Source: Polaromonas sp. A23
Lineage (GTDB): Bacteria > Pseudomonadota > Gammaproteobacteria > Burkholderiales > Burkholderiaceae_C
Assembly: GCF_002001015.1 (NCBI RefSeq)
Contig: NZ_MUNO01000037.1
Coordinates: forward strand, 124,001-188,000
Length of the DNA stretch: 64,000 nucleotides
Direction of reading: 5' to 3'
Positions 1 through 9,694 of this stretch are shown in pieces. The translations under genes were made by a program, and so were the position numbers. The notes beneath the pieces were generated by a model that did not search any database, was not told the DNA's origin, and worked only from the letters and a program-made list of their open reading frames with translations. How positions within the stretch are numbered: position 1 is the first letter of the stretch; every line of letters begins with the position of its first letter.

Positions 1-3000
1 CCTCCTCTTCAAGCACCGTCGCCAGTGCAAAAATGTTGCGCATGTCGTCGTCCACGATCAGTACTCTTTTCCCGGCAAGCGACTTGTTCGATTCGTGGAG
101 GGTCTTGAGCATGGCATGCCGGGTTTCAGACAATCGCGCCGGACTCAGGTGCAGCGCATAGACGGCAAGATCCAGCAGCTTGGGCACAGAGCGGGCCTCG
201 CGTACATTGATTTCGCCTTCAGAATGCCAAGTACGTGATTCTTCGGCATCGATCACCCCATCGCGGTAAACCACAAGCGGCAAAGGCCCGAACGACCCTC
301 GCGCTGCGACGGCCTGCCGCCAGTTCGCCAGGCCCGCATCCATCGTGGCTTCATCAGCTATCAGGCAGTCGAAGTCGCCCGACTGGAGCAAGTCGGCAAT
401 CTCGCCACTGGAAGCAGCCTTAACTGTGCTGACACGCTCTTCCTCCAGATAGGTGCAAATTTGCCGGCACACGCTCTGGTCTTCGATATGCAGCAGCACT
501 TTTTTGCTGCTTCGAAGAACATAGGCATGCAGTTGCTCCAGCATGTGGTCGAGGATTTCCTTTTCGGCGATGGGTTTGGTGACAAATGCAAAAGCGCCTG
601 ACCGGTAGGCCCGCTCTTTGGAGTCATCGGTTGAAATAACGCAAACCGGAATGTGCCGCACACCCATGTCCTGCTTGAGCCGGTCAAGCACGCGCCATCC
701 ATCCATATCGGGCAGGTACATGTCCAGTGTGATGGCCGACGGCATAAACTGGGTGGCAAGCGTCAGTGCACCTGCACCGCGTGAAGTGACAAGGCCCTTG
801 AATCCCTTGGCCCGCGCTGCATCGAGCAGGAAGCTCGCAAAGGCCAGGTCGTTTTCAACAATCAGCAGAACATGGTCTCCCGGCTGAATGTTGTGGCGAT
901 CGTCCAAAGCCTCATCCAGGGGAACGGCCAGCTCGTCGTCCGCAGGCAAAGCGTCCATCTGATGGGACAACATGCGCGGCACTTCCGGCCGGTCAAGCAG
1001 AGCAGCCGGCCTGCGCACTGCGCGGGTGGTGGCAAAGTTCAAGGGCAGATACAGCACGAAACTGCTTCCCTCCCCCGGCGCGCTCGACAGGCGGATTTCA
1101 CCGCCCAGCAACCGTGACAACTCGCGGCTGATGGCCAGACCCAGGCCCGTGCCGCCATATTTGCGGCTGGTACTGCCATCGGCCTGCTGGAAGGCCTCGA
1201 AAATAATCTGCTGCTTGTCCGCAGAAATGCCGATGCCGGTATCGGTCACGGTAAAGGAAAGCACCTGTTGCGCGCGATTGAGTTCGTCGTGATCGGAGCT
1301 CCAGCCGGAATAGGCCTCTTCTATGGCAAGTGCAACATGCCCCTGATGCGTAAACTTGAAGGCGTTGGACAGCAGGTTCTTGAGAATTTGCTGCAAGCGC
1401 TTCAGGTCAGTGATCATGGACGTCGGCAGTTCGGCGCCATTGGTGATCAGGAACTCGACATTTTTTGCCTCGGCCACATGGCGGAAGGTGCGTTCCACAT
1501 ACTGCTGGAGGTCGGACAGGCGGATCTCGCTGATATCGACCACCACGGTGCCCGACTCGATCTTGGAGAGATCAAGAATGTCGTTAATGAGCATCAACAG
1601 GTCGTTGCCCGAAGAGTGGATGGTCTTGGCAAACTCAACCTGTTTGGGCCGCAGGTTGCCTTCCTGGTTCTTGCAAAGCTGGTCGGACAGGATCAGCAGG
1701 CTGTTCAGCGGCGTACGCAGCTCGTGCGACATGTTGGCCAGGAATTCCGACTTGTATTTCGAGGTCAGCGAAAGCTGCTTGGCTTTTTCCTCCAGGGCCT
1801 GGCGTGCCTGTTCAACCTCCTGGTTCTTGCGCTCCACCTCGTGGTTCTGGTGCGCCAGCAACCTGGCTTTTTCCTGCAGCTCTTCGTTGGTTTGCTGAAG
1901 TTCTTCCTGGCGGCTCTGCAGTTCCTGCGCCAGCGACTGGGACTGGGTCAGCAGGTCTTCGGTTCGCATGTTCGCTTCAATCGTGTTGATCACGATACCG
2001 ATACTCTCGGTCAGCTGGTCCAGGAAAGCCTGATGCGCCGGATTGAAGCGTTCAATCGAGGCGAGCTCCATCACTCCACGAACCTGCCCTTCGAAGATGA
2101 TGGGCAACACGAGGATATTGAGCGGCGCAACCTCGGTCAGGCCTGAAGAAATCTTGAGGCTTTCCGGCATGGAAGAAGTCAGCAGGATCTTCTGCTTGTC
2201 ATACGCGCACTGGCCAACCAGGCCCTGGCCCAGATCAACCTCTTTTCCGTAAGCGCCCTGCCCCTCGGACGCGTAGCTGGCCATGAGGCGCAGGCGCGGT
2301 TTGTCCTGGGTGTAACGCAGCACATAAAACTCTGCTTGCTGTGCGCCCACAACCGGCGCCAGTTCGGACAGGATCAAGTGACCCACCGCCACCAGGTCTT
2401 TCTGGCCCTGCAACATCCGGCTGAACTTGGCCAGGTTGGTTTTGAGCCAGTCCTGCTCGGTATTGACCTGGGTCGTGTCCTTGAGGTTGCGGATCATCTC
2501 GTTGATGGTGTCCTTCAGCGCAGCTACCTCGCCCAGTGCTTCCACCGTGATGGAGCGTGTCAAGTCGCCCTGCGTCACGGCGGTCGCAACCTCGGCAATG
2601 GCCCGCACCTGGGTGGTCAGGTTGGCCGCGAGCTGGTTGACGTTTTCCGTCAGGCCCTTCCATGTGCCCGAGGCACCCGGCACCTTGGCCTGTCCGCCCA
2701 GCTTGCCTTCCACGCCCACTTCGCGTGCCACCGTTGTCACCTGGTCGGCAAAGGTCGCCAGTGTGTCCGTCATGCCGTTGATGGTGTCTGCCAGCGCCGC
2801 AATCTCGCCTTTGGCTTCCACCGTCAGCTTGCGCCCGAGGTCGCCGTTGGCCACGGCGGTGACCACGCGTGCAATACCGCGCACCTGGCTGGTCAGGTTG
2901 CCGGCCATGAAGTTCACGTTGTCGGTCAAGTCTTTCCAGGTGCCGGCTACGCCCTGCACATCGGCCTGGCCGCCGAGCTTGCCTTCGGTGCCCACTTCCC

Positions 3001-5713
3001 GCGCGACGCGGGTCACTTCCGAAGCAAAGGAGCGCAGCTGGTCCACCATGGTGTTGATGGTGTTCTTGAGTTCGAGAATCTCGCCCTTCACGTCCACCGT
3101 GATCTTCTTGGAGAGGTCGCCGGCCGCCACGGCTTTCGTCACGTCGGCAATGTTGCGCACCTGGCTGGTCAGGTTACCGGCCATGAAGTTCACGTTGTCG
3201 GTCAAGTCTTTCCAGGTGCCGGCCACGCCCTGCACATCGGCCTGGCCGCCGAGCTTGCCTTCGGTGCCCACTTCCCGCGCGACGCGGGTCACTTCCGAAG
3301 CAAAGGAGCGCAGCTGGTCCACCATGGTGTTAATGGTGTTCTTGAGCTCGAGAATCTCTCCCTTCACGTCCACCGTGATCTTCTTGGACAGGTCACCCGC
3401 CGCCACCGCTTTGGTCACGTCGGCAATGTTGCGCACCTGGCTGGTCAGGTTACCGGCCATGAAGTTCACGTTGTCGGTCAAGTCTTTCCAGGTGCCGGCT
3501 ACGCCCTGCACATCGGCCTGGCCACCCAGGTTTCCTTCGGTACCCACTTCGCGCGCCACACGTGTCACCTCGGACGCGAACGAACGCAGTTGGTCCACCA
3601 GAGTGTTGATCGTGTTCTTCAACTCCAGGATTTCTCCTTTTCCGTCCACCGTGATTTTCTTGGACAAGTCACCGGCCGCTACAGCAGTGGTCACCTCGGC
3701 AATATTGCGCACCTGGGCGGTCAGATTCGAGCCCATGGAGTTGACCGAGTCGGTCAAATCCTTCCAGGTACCGGCCACACCCTGCACATCGGCCTGGCCG
3801 CCCAGCTTGCCTTCGGTACCCACTTCTCGCGCCACCCGCGTCACTTCGGAGGCGAAGGATGAAAGCTGGTCCACCATCGTGTTGATGGTGTTCTTGAGCT
3901 CGAGAATCTCTCCCTTCACGTCCACCGTGATTTTCTTGGACAAGTCACCGGCCGCCACAGCAGTGGTCACCTCGGCAATGTTGCGCACCTGGCCTGTGAG
4001 GTTAGAACCCATGGAGTTGACCGAGTCGGTCAAATCCTTCCAGGTACCGGCCACACCCTGCACATCGGCCTGTCCACCGAGCTTGCCTTCGGTACCCACT
4101 TCTCGCGCCACCCGCGTCACTTCGGAGGCGAAGGATGAAAGCTGGTCCACCATGGTGTTGATGGTGTTCTTGAGCTCGAGAATTTCACCCTTCACGTCCA
4201 CTGTGATCTTTTTGGACAAGTCACCGGCCGCCACCGCGGTTGTCACTTCGGCAATGTTGCGCACCTGCGCGGTCAGGTTGGAACCCATGGAGTTCACCGA
4301 GTCGGTCAAGTCCTTCCATGTGCCGGCTACACCCTGCACATCGGCCTGGCCGCCCAGCTTGCCTTCGGTACCCACCTCGCGCGCGACCCGCGTCACTTCC
4401 GAAGCAAAGGAGCGCAGTTGGTCCACCATGGTGTTGATGGTGTTCTTGAGCTCGAGAATTTCACCCTTCACGTCCACTGTGATCTTCTTGGACAAGTCGC
4501 CAGCCGCCACCGCGGTTGTCACTTCGGCAATGTTTCGCACTTGGCCGGTCAGGTTGGAACCCATAGAGTTGACCGAATCGGTCAAGTCCTTCCACGTGCC
4601 GGCCACGCCCTGCACATCGGCCTGGCCGCCCAGCTTGCCTTCGGTGCCCACCTCGCGCGCGACCCGCGTCACTTCCGAAGCAAAGGAGCGCAGCTGGTCC
4701 ACCATGGTGTTGATGGTGTTCTTGAGCTCGAGAATCTCGCCCTTCACGTCCACCGTGATCTTTTTGGACAAATCACCGGCCGCCACCGCCTTCGTCACCT
4801 CGGCGATGTTGCGCACCTGCGCCGTCAGATTGGAACCCATGGAGTTGACCGAGTCGGTCAAATCCTTCCACGTACCCGCCACACCCTGTACATCGGCCTG
4901 GCCGCCCAGCTTGCCTTCGGTACCCACTTCGCGCGCCACACGGGTGACCTCGGCGGAGAAAGTACCCAATTGCTCCACCATCTTGTTGATGATCATCGCC
5001 GTGCGCAAAAACTCACCCTCCAGGGCGCGGCCTTCCGCTTCCAGCGCCATGCTCTTTGAAAGGTCGCCTTGCGCCACCGCGCCAATCACGCGTGCCACCT
5101 CACTGGTGGGGTGCACCAGATCGGCGATGAGCGAGTTGATGGATTCAGCCGAATCACGCCAGAAGCCGCTGGCATTGGGCACGCGGGCACGTTCCTTGAG
5201 CTTGCCTTCCTTGCCAACCACCCGGCTCAGGCGCGAGAGCTCGTCGGCCATGCGCACGTTTTCAGCCACCACATCGTTGAAGGCATCAGCAAGCTTGCCC
5301 GAAAGGCCAGTCCAGTCCATGGGCAAGGCTGCGTTCACATCGCCTTTTTTCAGGGCCAGCAGGGCCGCGAGAAACACCTTGTTCTGTTCTGCGGCAGCCT
5401 CGGTTTCCGCGAGCGCGCTGTCCATGGCGGAGAGGTTCTCCCGCCAGAAACCCGTCAAACGAATTTCGTCAGGGCGGGCTGCCGCTTTGCTGCGCGAAGG
5501 CTTCCGCGTCTTGAGGGTTTTCAATCTCTCCGAAGTACCAATGCTAACTTCCGTCAGCTGGTTAAACTCTGCGGCGATTTTTCCGTACAGGCCTTCCCAC
5601 TCCGTGGGCAAGCTTACTTTGGCGTCTCCGCGCCTGAGTGCACTCAAGGCTTTCAACACCGTTTTGAGCTCGGTATCGCGCTCAACCAAGGGCAATCTTG
5701 CTAAAGCCTCCAT
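1..5713 (-). CDS. Giant hybrid histidine kinase with tandem HAMP array (3' end missing)
   Basis: The visible 1904 residues begin at an ATG at 5713 with an AGAGAGG ribosome site; the gene leaves the window at base 1. No membrane segment is seen, so it should be cytosolic. Order: divergent HAMP-like units, eight nearly identical 92-residue HAMP units (DNA period exactly 276 bp, about 2810-5010), one more divergent HAMP unit, a GAF domain (about 1105-1245), a coiled coil, a HisKA domain with MSHELRTPL (His1330), an ATPase domain with the N, TGIGI and GTGLGLAI boxes, a receiver with Asp1664 and a TKP lysine, a second receiver-like domain without the conserved lysine, and the start of a third (KRVLIVDDD). 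The 92-residue HAMP period matches fungal group III (Nik1/Os-1) kinases, which sense osmotic and envelope stress. The signal sensed here is unknown. Confidence 0.93.
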   Translation of the reverse strand, partial: MEALARLPLVERDTELKTVLKALSALRRGDAKVSLPTEWEGLYGKIAAEFNQLTEVSIGTSERLKTLKTRKPSRSKAAARPDEIRLTGFWRENLSAMDSALAETEAAAEQNKVFLAALLALKKGDVNAALPMDWTGLSGKLADAFNDVVAENVRMADELSRLSRVVGKEGKLKERARVPNASGFWRDSAESINSLIADLVHPTSEVARVIGAVAQGDLSKSMALEAEGRALEGEFLRTAMIINKMVEQLGTFSAEVTRVAREVGTEGKLGGQADVQGVAGTWKDLTDSVNSMGSNLTAQVRNIAEVTKAVAAGDLSKKITVDVKGEILELKNTINTMVDQLRSFASEVTRVAREVGTEGKLGGQADVQGVAGTWKDLTDSVNSMGSNLTGQVRNIAEVTTAVAAGDLSKKITVDVKGEILELKNTINTMVDQLRSFASEVTRVAREVGTEGKLGGQADVQGVAGTWKDLTDSVNSMGSNLTAQVRNIAEVTTAVAAGDLSKKITVDVKGEILELKNTINTMVDQLSSFASEVTRVAREVGTEGKLGGQADVQGVAGTWKDLTDSVNSMGSNLTGQVRNIAEVTTAVAAGDLSKKITVDVKGEILELKNTINTMVDQLSSFASEVTRVAREVGTEGKLGGQADVQGVAGTWKDLTDSVNSMGSNLTAQVRNIAEVTTAVAAGDLSKKITVDGKGEILELKNTINTLVDQLRSFASEVTRVAREVGTEGNLGGQADVQGVAGTWKDLTDNVNFMAGNLTSQVRNIADVTKAVAAGDLSKKITVDVKGEILELKNTINTMVDQLRSFASEVTRVAREVGTEGKLGGQADVQGVAGTWKDLTDNVNFMAGNLTSQVRNIADVTKAVAAGDLSKKITVDVKGEILELKNTINTMVDQLRSFASEVTRVAREVGTEGKLGGQADVQGVAGTWKDLTDNVNFMAGNLTSQVRGIARVVTAVANGDLGRKLTVEAKGEIAALADTINGMTDTLATFADQVTTVAREVGVEGKLGGQAKVPGASGTWKGLTENVNQLAANLTTQVRAIAEVATAVTQGDLTRSITVEALGEVAALKDTINEMIRNLKDTTQVNTEQDWLKTNLAKFSRMLQGQKDLVAVGHLILSELAPVVGAQQAEFYVLRYTQDKPRLRLMASYASEGQGAYGKEVDLGQGLVGQCAYDKQKILLTSSMPESLKISSGLTEVAPLNILVLPIIFEGQVRGVMELASIERFNPAHQAFLDQLTESIGIVINTIEANMRTEDLLTQSQSLAQELQSRQEELQQTNEELQEKARLLAHQNHEVERKNQEVEQARQALEEKAKQLSLTSKYKSEFLANMSHELRTPLNSLLILSDQLCKNQEGNLRPKQVEFAKTIHSSGNDLLMLINDILDLSKIESGTVVVDISEIRLSDLQQYVERTFRHVAEAKNVEFLITNGAELPTSMITDLKRLQQILKNLLSNAFKFTHQGHVALAIEEAYSGWSSDHDELNRAQQVLSFTVTDTGIGISADKQQIIFEAFQQADGSTSRKYGGTGLGLAISRELSRLLGGEIRLSSAPGEGSSFVLYLPLNFATTRAVRRPAALLDRPEVPRMLSHQMDALPADDELAVPLDEALDDRHNIQPGDHVLLIVENDLAFASFLLDAARAKGFKGLVTSRGAGALTLATQFMPSAITLDMYLPDMDGWRVLDRLKQDMGVRHIPVCVISTDDSKERAYRSGAFAFVTKPIAEKEILDHMLEQLHAYVLRSSKKVLLHIEDQSVCRQICTYLEEERVSTVKAASSGEIADLLQSGDFDCLIADEATMDAGLANWRQAVAARGSFGPLPLVVYRDGVIDAEESRTWHSEGEINVREARSVPKLLDLAVYALHLSPARLSETRHAMLKTLHESNKSLAGKRVLIVDDDMRNIFALATVLEEE
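2810..5010 (-). repeat. Eight-unit 276-bp tandem repeat coding HAMP domains
   Basis: The anchor coding [10 protein letters not shown] recurs on the plus strand at 2954, 3230, 3506, 3782, 4058, 4334, 4610 and 4886, every step exactly 276 bp. More divergent versions occur one period outside on each side (about 2678 and 5162). Units differ by scattered, mostly silent changes, and some adjacent units are almost identical, which suggests recent unequal crossing-over or gene conversion. Each unit holds the [10 protein letters not shown] helix and the [13 protein letters not shown] helix. Confidence 0.95.
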
Positions 5714-6058
5714 AGCTGCCTCTCTAAATAATTGGTAATCTTTGTAAGCAACGGCCCACGAGATTACCGTTGACAATCCGCCGAAGCAACATCAGAAAGA
5801 GCGTTTTTGCAGAAAATTTTTCCTGGTGTTGGACGCCACCAAAAAAAGCAAATCTGTAGGATTTGGACTACGGAAAAAGTTTCTGAAACGTTTTATATTG
5901 AAAAGTTTTTCGAGGCGCGAAGCACGATTCAGTGGATGCTTGAAGGTTCATGCGTTGGCTCTTTCAACAGCCATCAACCATCAACCCCAATCAACGGCCA
6001 CAGATTATTTTGAGCACGATGATTTCACCGCTGCTTTTAATGAATGAGGCGTGTAGCT
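5714..6058. other. Intergenic region with no recognised gene
   Basis: This 345-bp stretch separates the start of the hybrid kinase from the 3' end of the methyltransferase. It is more AT-rich than its surroundings, as expected for the kinase promoter region. I see no credible coding sequence, terminator with a T-run, or known repeat. The short open frames lack family features. Confidence 0.5.
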
Positions 6059-7024
6059 TCATGCCTTGACGGCCACGAGGCCGACTGCCGCAATACGCTC
6101 GGCGTGGCGGTAAGCCGGACGCTCGAGTTCTTCTCCGAAAACGTCAGGATCCGTTTCGGCGTAGGTATAGGTACAGCCTGCGCGGCCGAGATGCGGTTCC
6201 ATGTCTTTGACGAAATGGTCTACCCCATCAACGATGGCAACGCCGGTGTAAAGAATCAGGCGCCCGCCGGACCGCAGGCGTTGCAGTGCCTGTGAAGCCA
6301 TCCTCACGCCGAACTCCCTGCCAAGATCTCCGCCGCCGTGCCGGTAGGCGCGAGCCGCGTCGTCCACCAGGTAGGGCGGATTGCACATGACAACATCGAA
6401 ATCTCCCGCCACGGCAGAAAAGGCGTCGCCCAATGCCAGCTCGACTTCCATGTCCGCGCTCGCCGCGTTGACGCCTGCATAAAGCAGCGCCCGCGGATTG
6501 ATGTCATTGAGCAAAACCTGTGCACCGACCCGCAAGCGGGCGGCCATGATGCCGCCGGCCCCGCTCCCGCATCCGATGTCAACCATGCGCAGGGGGCTAC
6601 CCGTCACGGCTGCGGGCAGGTTGTCGCGAATCAGGTTGAAAAAGCGGCAGGTATCCGGCCCGAAGAAAACAGCATCGGACGCGGTGGTGGGAAATGCGGA
6701 GTGGACAAACAGATCGTCTGCCAGCGTGGCCACCCGGACCGTGCTGCGTAGCATTTCACCGGCCTGAACCACAACGCCAGCCTGCCTCAGGAGCGACAGC
6801 AGTTGCGCGGGCAGCAGGCCTGGCTTGAAGGGCATGGACCAGCCAAAAATGTCGCGCAGCCCCGCGGCATCCTCACCGCGCCGGTTTGCCAGCACCCGCA
6901 CCTGCGTGAGCGGCGTGACCGTCGTGAATTCATACCCTGCATCCCGCAGGTAAACGAGCAGCTCAAGAAGCGCCGCGCTGGTAGTGGCTGCTTCTGCAGC
7001 AATGGAGTCGCCCATGGCACTCAA
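6059..7024 (-). CDS. Class I SAM-dependent methyltransferase (HemK/RsmC-like fold)
   Basis: 321 residues. The SAM-binding motif VDIGCGSGAGG lies near residue 150 and is followed by an acidic LLNDINPRAL motif. The NPPY catalytic tetrapeptide (CNPPYLVDD, near 220) is typical of N-methyltransferases acting on glutamine amide, adenine or guanine. The N-terminal 140 residues look like a substrate-recognition extension. The protein resembles predicted ribosomal or release-factor methyltransferases, but the substrate cannot be named. It is a single gene, with about 290 bp to the phosphatidylserine decarboxylase gene. Confidence 0.85.
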   Translation of the reverse strand: MSAMGDSIAAEAATTSAALLELLVYLRDAGYEFTTVTPLTQVRVLANRRGEDAAGLRDIFGWSMPFKPGLLPAQLLSLLRQAGVVVQAGEMLRSTVRVATLADDLFVHSAFPTTASDAVFFGPDTCRFFNLIRDNLPAAVTGSPLRMVDIGCGSGAGGIMAARLRVGAQVLLNDINPRALLYAGVNAASADMEVELALGDAFSAVAGDFDVVMCNPPYLVDDAARAYRHGGGDLGREFGVRMASQALQRLRSGGRLILYTGVAIVDGVDHFVKDMEPHLGRAGCTYTYAETDPDVFGEELERPAYRHAERIAAVGLVAVKA

Positions 7025-7227
7025 CGCCGGAAAAATAAAAATTTCTGTTTATCGAAATGGTTGTTCAACACATACCCTCCTGGTTGCTGACAGGGAGGTT
7101 CATCGCCACGCGCTTCCTCCGGAAGGCAAAGGCTAGGCCTGCCGAAAAGGAAGGTCTGTAGGACAAAGACGAAAGGCAAGTAGGCAGGAATGAACCCGCC
7201 AGCACGGGTTTTGGCAATTTTCATGCA

Positions 7228-7283
7228 TCAAAACCGCCTAAAGTCCTTTGTTTTCGGTCGCAAGTAGCTATCAAATAAGTAGC
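7228..7283 (-). repeat. Family-1 two-hairpin repeat, copy 1
   Basis: Read on the minus strand this begins GCTACTTATTTGATAGCTAC, then TTGCGACCG, an A-rich spacer, AAGGACTTTAGGC and a TTTT run. It matches the consensus built from the other copies (GCTAT, loop, ATAGCTG, TGCGCCCGT, spacer, AAGGGCT, AGGC). It lies just downstream of the stop of the phosphatidylserine decarboxylase gene and is the only copy found on this strand. Confidence 0.7.
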
Positions 7284-7311
7284 AGACCAGGAAACCCGGC
7301 TTGCGACCGGC

Positions 7312-8166
7312 TCAAAGCGCTGAGCGGTCGGCCATCATCTCGCCGAGCACCACCGGCGCTTCCGGAGCCCAAGCCGGATTGAAGCGGAACGGACCTTTGG
7401 GAAACAGCATGACGACCGTTGAGCCGAGCAAAAACCGGCCCATTTCGTCGCCCTGATTGAGCTGCACCGGCGCTTGCGCGTCGTAACGCCACTCGCGGAT
7501 ATTCTTCGTTCGCGGCGGGTTAACCACGCCGTGCCAGACGGTGGCCATGCTGCCCACAATGGTCGCGCCCACCAGCACCAGCACAAAAGGCCCGTGCTCA
7601 CCCTCAAATACGCAGACGACGCGTTCGTTGCGCGCAAACAGCCCGGGCACGCCGCGGGCAGTGGCTGGATTGACTGAAAACAGCGCACCCGGTACGTAGA
7701 TCATCCGCAGCAAACGCCCGGCAGCGGGCATGTGAATGCGGTGGTAATCCTTTGGGCTGAGGTAAATCGTGGCGAAACTGCCACCTTCGAATTGCGCGGC
7801 GAGTTGCTGGTCGCCGCCAACCAGCGCAGTGGTTGTGTAGTCATGCCCCTTGGCCTGAAAGATCCGATCACCGTTAATGGCACCGAACTGGCTGATGGCG
7901 CCGTCGACCGGGCAAATCAGGTCGGCTGCGGCAAGCGGGCGGGCACCAGGCTTGAGCGCCCGGGTAAAAAACTCATTGAAGCTTGGATAGCTGGTGATGT
8001 CCGGGTTGGCCGCCTCGGCCATATTAACGCCGTACTTGCCGATGAACCACCGGATGATGCCGGTGGTTATTGCACCTCCGCGCATGTTGGCAATGTGGCT
8101 GCCAAATTCCGTCATGGCCCGCTTGGGCATCAGATATTGCAAAAAAACTTCAAATCGTTCGGACAC
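7312..8166 (-). CDS. psd: Phosphatidylserine decarboxylase proenzyme
   Basis: 284 residues from a GTG start; the N-terminus (SERFEVFLQYLMPKRAM) aligns with the usual start of the short proteobacterial enzyme. It makes phosphatidylethanolamine from phosphatidylserine at the inner membrane. The self-cleavage motif LLGST near residue 250 is intact; the family cleaves between Gly and Ser to form the pyruvoyl cofactor. The YHRIHMP motif (substrate pocket histidines) and the VDG motif near 85 are present. It appears to be monocistronic, with a TATAGAAT promoter-like box about 30 bp upstream. Confidence 0.95.
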   Translation of the reverse strand: MSERFEVFLQYLMPKRAMTEFGSHIANMRGGAITTGIIRWFIGKYGVNMAEAANPDITSYPSFNEFFTRALKPGARPLAAADLICPVDGAISQFGAINGDRIFQAKGHDYTTTALVGGDQQLAAQFEGGSFATIYLSPKDYHRIHMPAAGRLLRMIYVPGALFSVNPATARGVPGLFARNERVVCVFEGEHGPFVLVLVGATIVGSMATVWHGVVNPPRTKNIREWRYDAQAPVQLNQGDEMGRFLLGSTVVMLFPKGPFRFNPAWAPEAPVVLGEMMADRSAL

Positions 8167-8195
8167 GCGGACTCGCTGTAGGCTGGAAAGCGACC

Positions 8196-8203
8196 ATTCT
8201 ATA
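8196..8203 (-). promoter_or_regulatory. Possible -10 box for psd
   Basis: TATAGAAT on the minus strand, about 30 bp before the psd GTG start. No convincing -35 partner was found, so this rests on the -10 match and position only. Confidence 0.35.
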
Positions 8204-8302
8204 TAGCAGTCTCAGCACTGAGCCCAGAGACCGCGTCGCGTTCACGCGACCAGCCTGAGCCGCCTCAGAAGGCGCAACGGCCTCGATCCGCGGTTGGCGC
8301 GA

Positions 8303-8312
8303 GGGGGGGGGG
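8303..8312. repeat. Ten-base G homopolymer between psd and the AraC locus
   Basis: A run of ten G lies in the 242-bp spacer between the divergent psd and NTF2-like genes, about 97 bp before the latter's start. Nothing else is recognised in the spacer except the psd promoter-like box. Confidence 0.8.
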
Positions 8313-8408
8313 CGAGTGGGGACGGAGGTTTTGAAATCAAAAGCACAAAATGTCAAAAGCATGGCTTACGGCAAAGAACAATAAGTGCTTTACCACTTAG
8401 GAACTGCC

Positions 8409-8765
8409 ATGACCCACCCATTGAAGCTGACCTGGGAAACCTACACCGCCTCCTGGAAAGCCGCCACCCCCACAGAAAAGCAAACCTTGTTCGCGCAAAG
8501 CCTCGACCCGCAATGTGTTTACAACGACCCCAATGTTGCCGCCCAAGGGTGGCGGGAACTGACGGCTTATATGGAAGCGTTTCACCAACAGGTTCCCGGT
8601 GGCCACTTTCAGACCAAGACCTTTGTCAGCCACCACCAGCAAAGCATGGCCACCTGGAACATGCTGGACGGCAATGGCCAGGTGATTGGCGAAGGCACGA
8701 GCTACGGCAAGTACAACGACCAGGGTAAGCTGGTGGCCATGACCGGTTTTTTTGCAGCTGCCTGA
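8409..8765 (+). CDS. NTF2-like/SnoaL-like small protein
   Basis: 118 residues from ATG 8409, chosen because AGGA lies eight bases upstream; an in-frame ATG/CTG further upstream lacks such a site. The compact alpha+beta pattern with WETYTASWKAA at the start and GEGTSYGKYNDQGKLVAMTGFF at the end is typical of the NTF2/SnoaL superfamily, whose members are ligand-binding proteins or small enzymes. It ends 14 bp before the AraC-type regulator, so the two are probably co-transcribed. The ligand is unknown. Confidence 0.8.
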   Translation: MTHPLKLTWETYTASWKAATPTEKQTLFAQSLDPQCVYNDPNVAAQGWRELTAYMEAFHQQVPGGHFQTKTFVSHHQQSMATWNMLDGNGQVIGEGTSYGKYNDQGKLVAMTGFFAAA

Positions 8766-8779
8766 AAGAAACCCACCCC

Positions 8780-9649
8780 GTGCACTATCTCAAGCGCGTC
8801 CAGCAAGGCATTGACTTTATTGAAGCCCATCTGGACACGGTGATCGAGTTGTCGGACGTGGCCAAGGCGGCGGGTCTGAGCCAGTGGCACTTCCAGCGGG
8901 TGTTCAGGGCCTTGACCAACGAGACCTTGAAAACCTACATACGGTCCCGCCGCTTTGCCAAGGCATTGGACCAGCTGCTGAGCACCAAGCTGCCTATTCT
9001 GGACATAGCGTTTGCGGCGGGCTATGAAACGCAAGAGAGCTTTACGCGCGCATTCAAGTCCTGTTTTCGGCTCACACCTGGGCAGTACCGCGCCTTTGGC
9101 AGCCGGTCTTTGTTTGTGAGAAAAATAGAGCTGGATGCCGACTATCTGCGCCACATTCACCGTAATGTTTCGCTGGTTCCAGAGCTGTACGAGCAACCGG
9201 CCATGCAACTGGTGGCCATGCGCACCCTGTTCTACGGCATCGACTCGGAAAAAAACAACCTTGCCAAAAAACTGCCGCCGCTATGGGCCAGTTTTTTGTC
9301 CCGGCTGGGTGAAGTGCCACATGCTGTCCCCGGGGTGTGCTACGGCGTGGTCAGCCCGGTGCGGGAGTTTTCTGATCAACTGCAGTACTTTGCGGCCGTT
9401 GAGGTTAGCCAGCAAGCGGCGCTGCCCCAGGGCATGCAGGCGCTAGAGGTGCCGGGCGCACGGTATGCCAGGTTTGGCCACCAAGGCCCCCCACAAGGTA
9501 TCGACAACACGGTCAACTACATTTACTCCAGTTGGCTGTTGTCCTCCGGCACCTCGCACAGCGGTGGCGTGGACCTGGAGATGTATGACTCTCGCTACAG
9601 CGCCACCTCGGACACGTCGCTGATGCACTACGCCATTCCGATACGCTGA
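8780..9649 (+). CDS. AraC-family regulator with GyrI-like effector domain
   Basis: 289 residues from a GTG start just after the NTF2-like gene. Residues 1-110 carry the two helix-turn-helix units of AraC/XylS proteins (LSDVAKAAGLSQWHFQRVF and ILDIAFAAGYETQESFTRAFK, with the terminal TPGQYR). Residues 120-289 form a GyrI/SOUL-like effector-binding domain, as in Rob and SbmC-linked regulators that bind small hydrophobic or toxic molecules. It likely controls its own two-gene operon. The effector cannot be told from sequence. Confidence 0.9.
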   Translation: MHYLKRVQQGIDFIEAHLDTVIELSDVAKAAGLSQWHFQRVFRALTNETLKTYIRSRRFAKALDQLLSTKLPILDIAFAAGYETQESFTRAFKSCFRLTPGQYRAFGSRSLFVRKIELDADYLRHIHRNVSLVPELYEQPAMQLVAMRTLFYGIDSEKNNLAKKLPPLWASFLSRLGEVPHAVPGVCYGVVSPVREFSDQLQYFAAVEVSQQAALPQGMQALEVPGARYARFGHQGPPQGIDNTVNYIYSSWLLSSGTSHSGGVDLEMYDSRYSATSDTSLMHYAIPIR

Positions 9650-9694
9650 TCCTGCGGTTGCCGGCAGGCTGCGTGAGCGTCCAGTTGCGCAGGT

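Noticed and set aside
2810..5010. Regular repeats that could suggest a CRISPR or satellite array
   Set aside because: The 276-bp period is coding, in frame throughout and gives HAMP domains; there are no spacers.
2427..5738. An 1103-residue open frame on the plus strand
   Set aside because: It is antisense to the HAMP array, has low-complexity Ser/Thr/Pro content that simply mirrors the 276-bp repeats, and matches no family.
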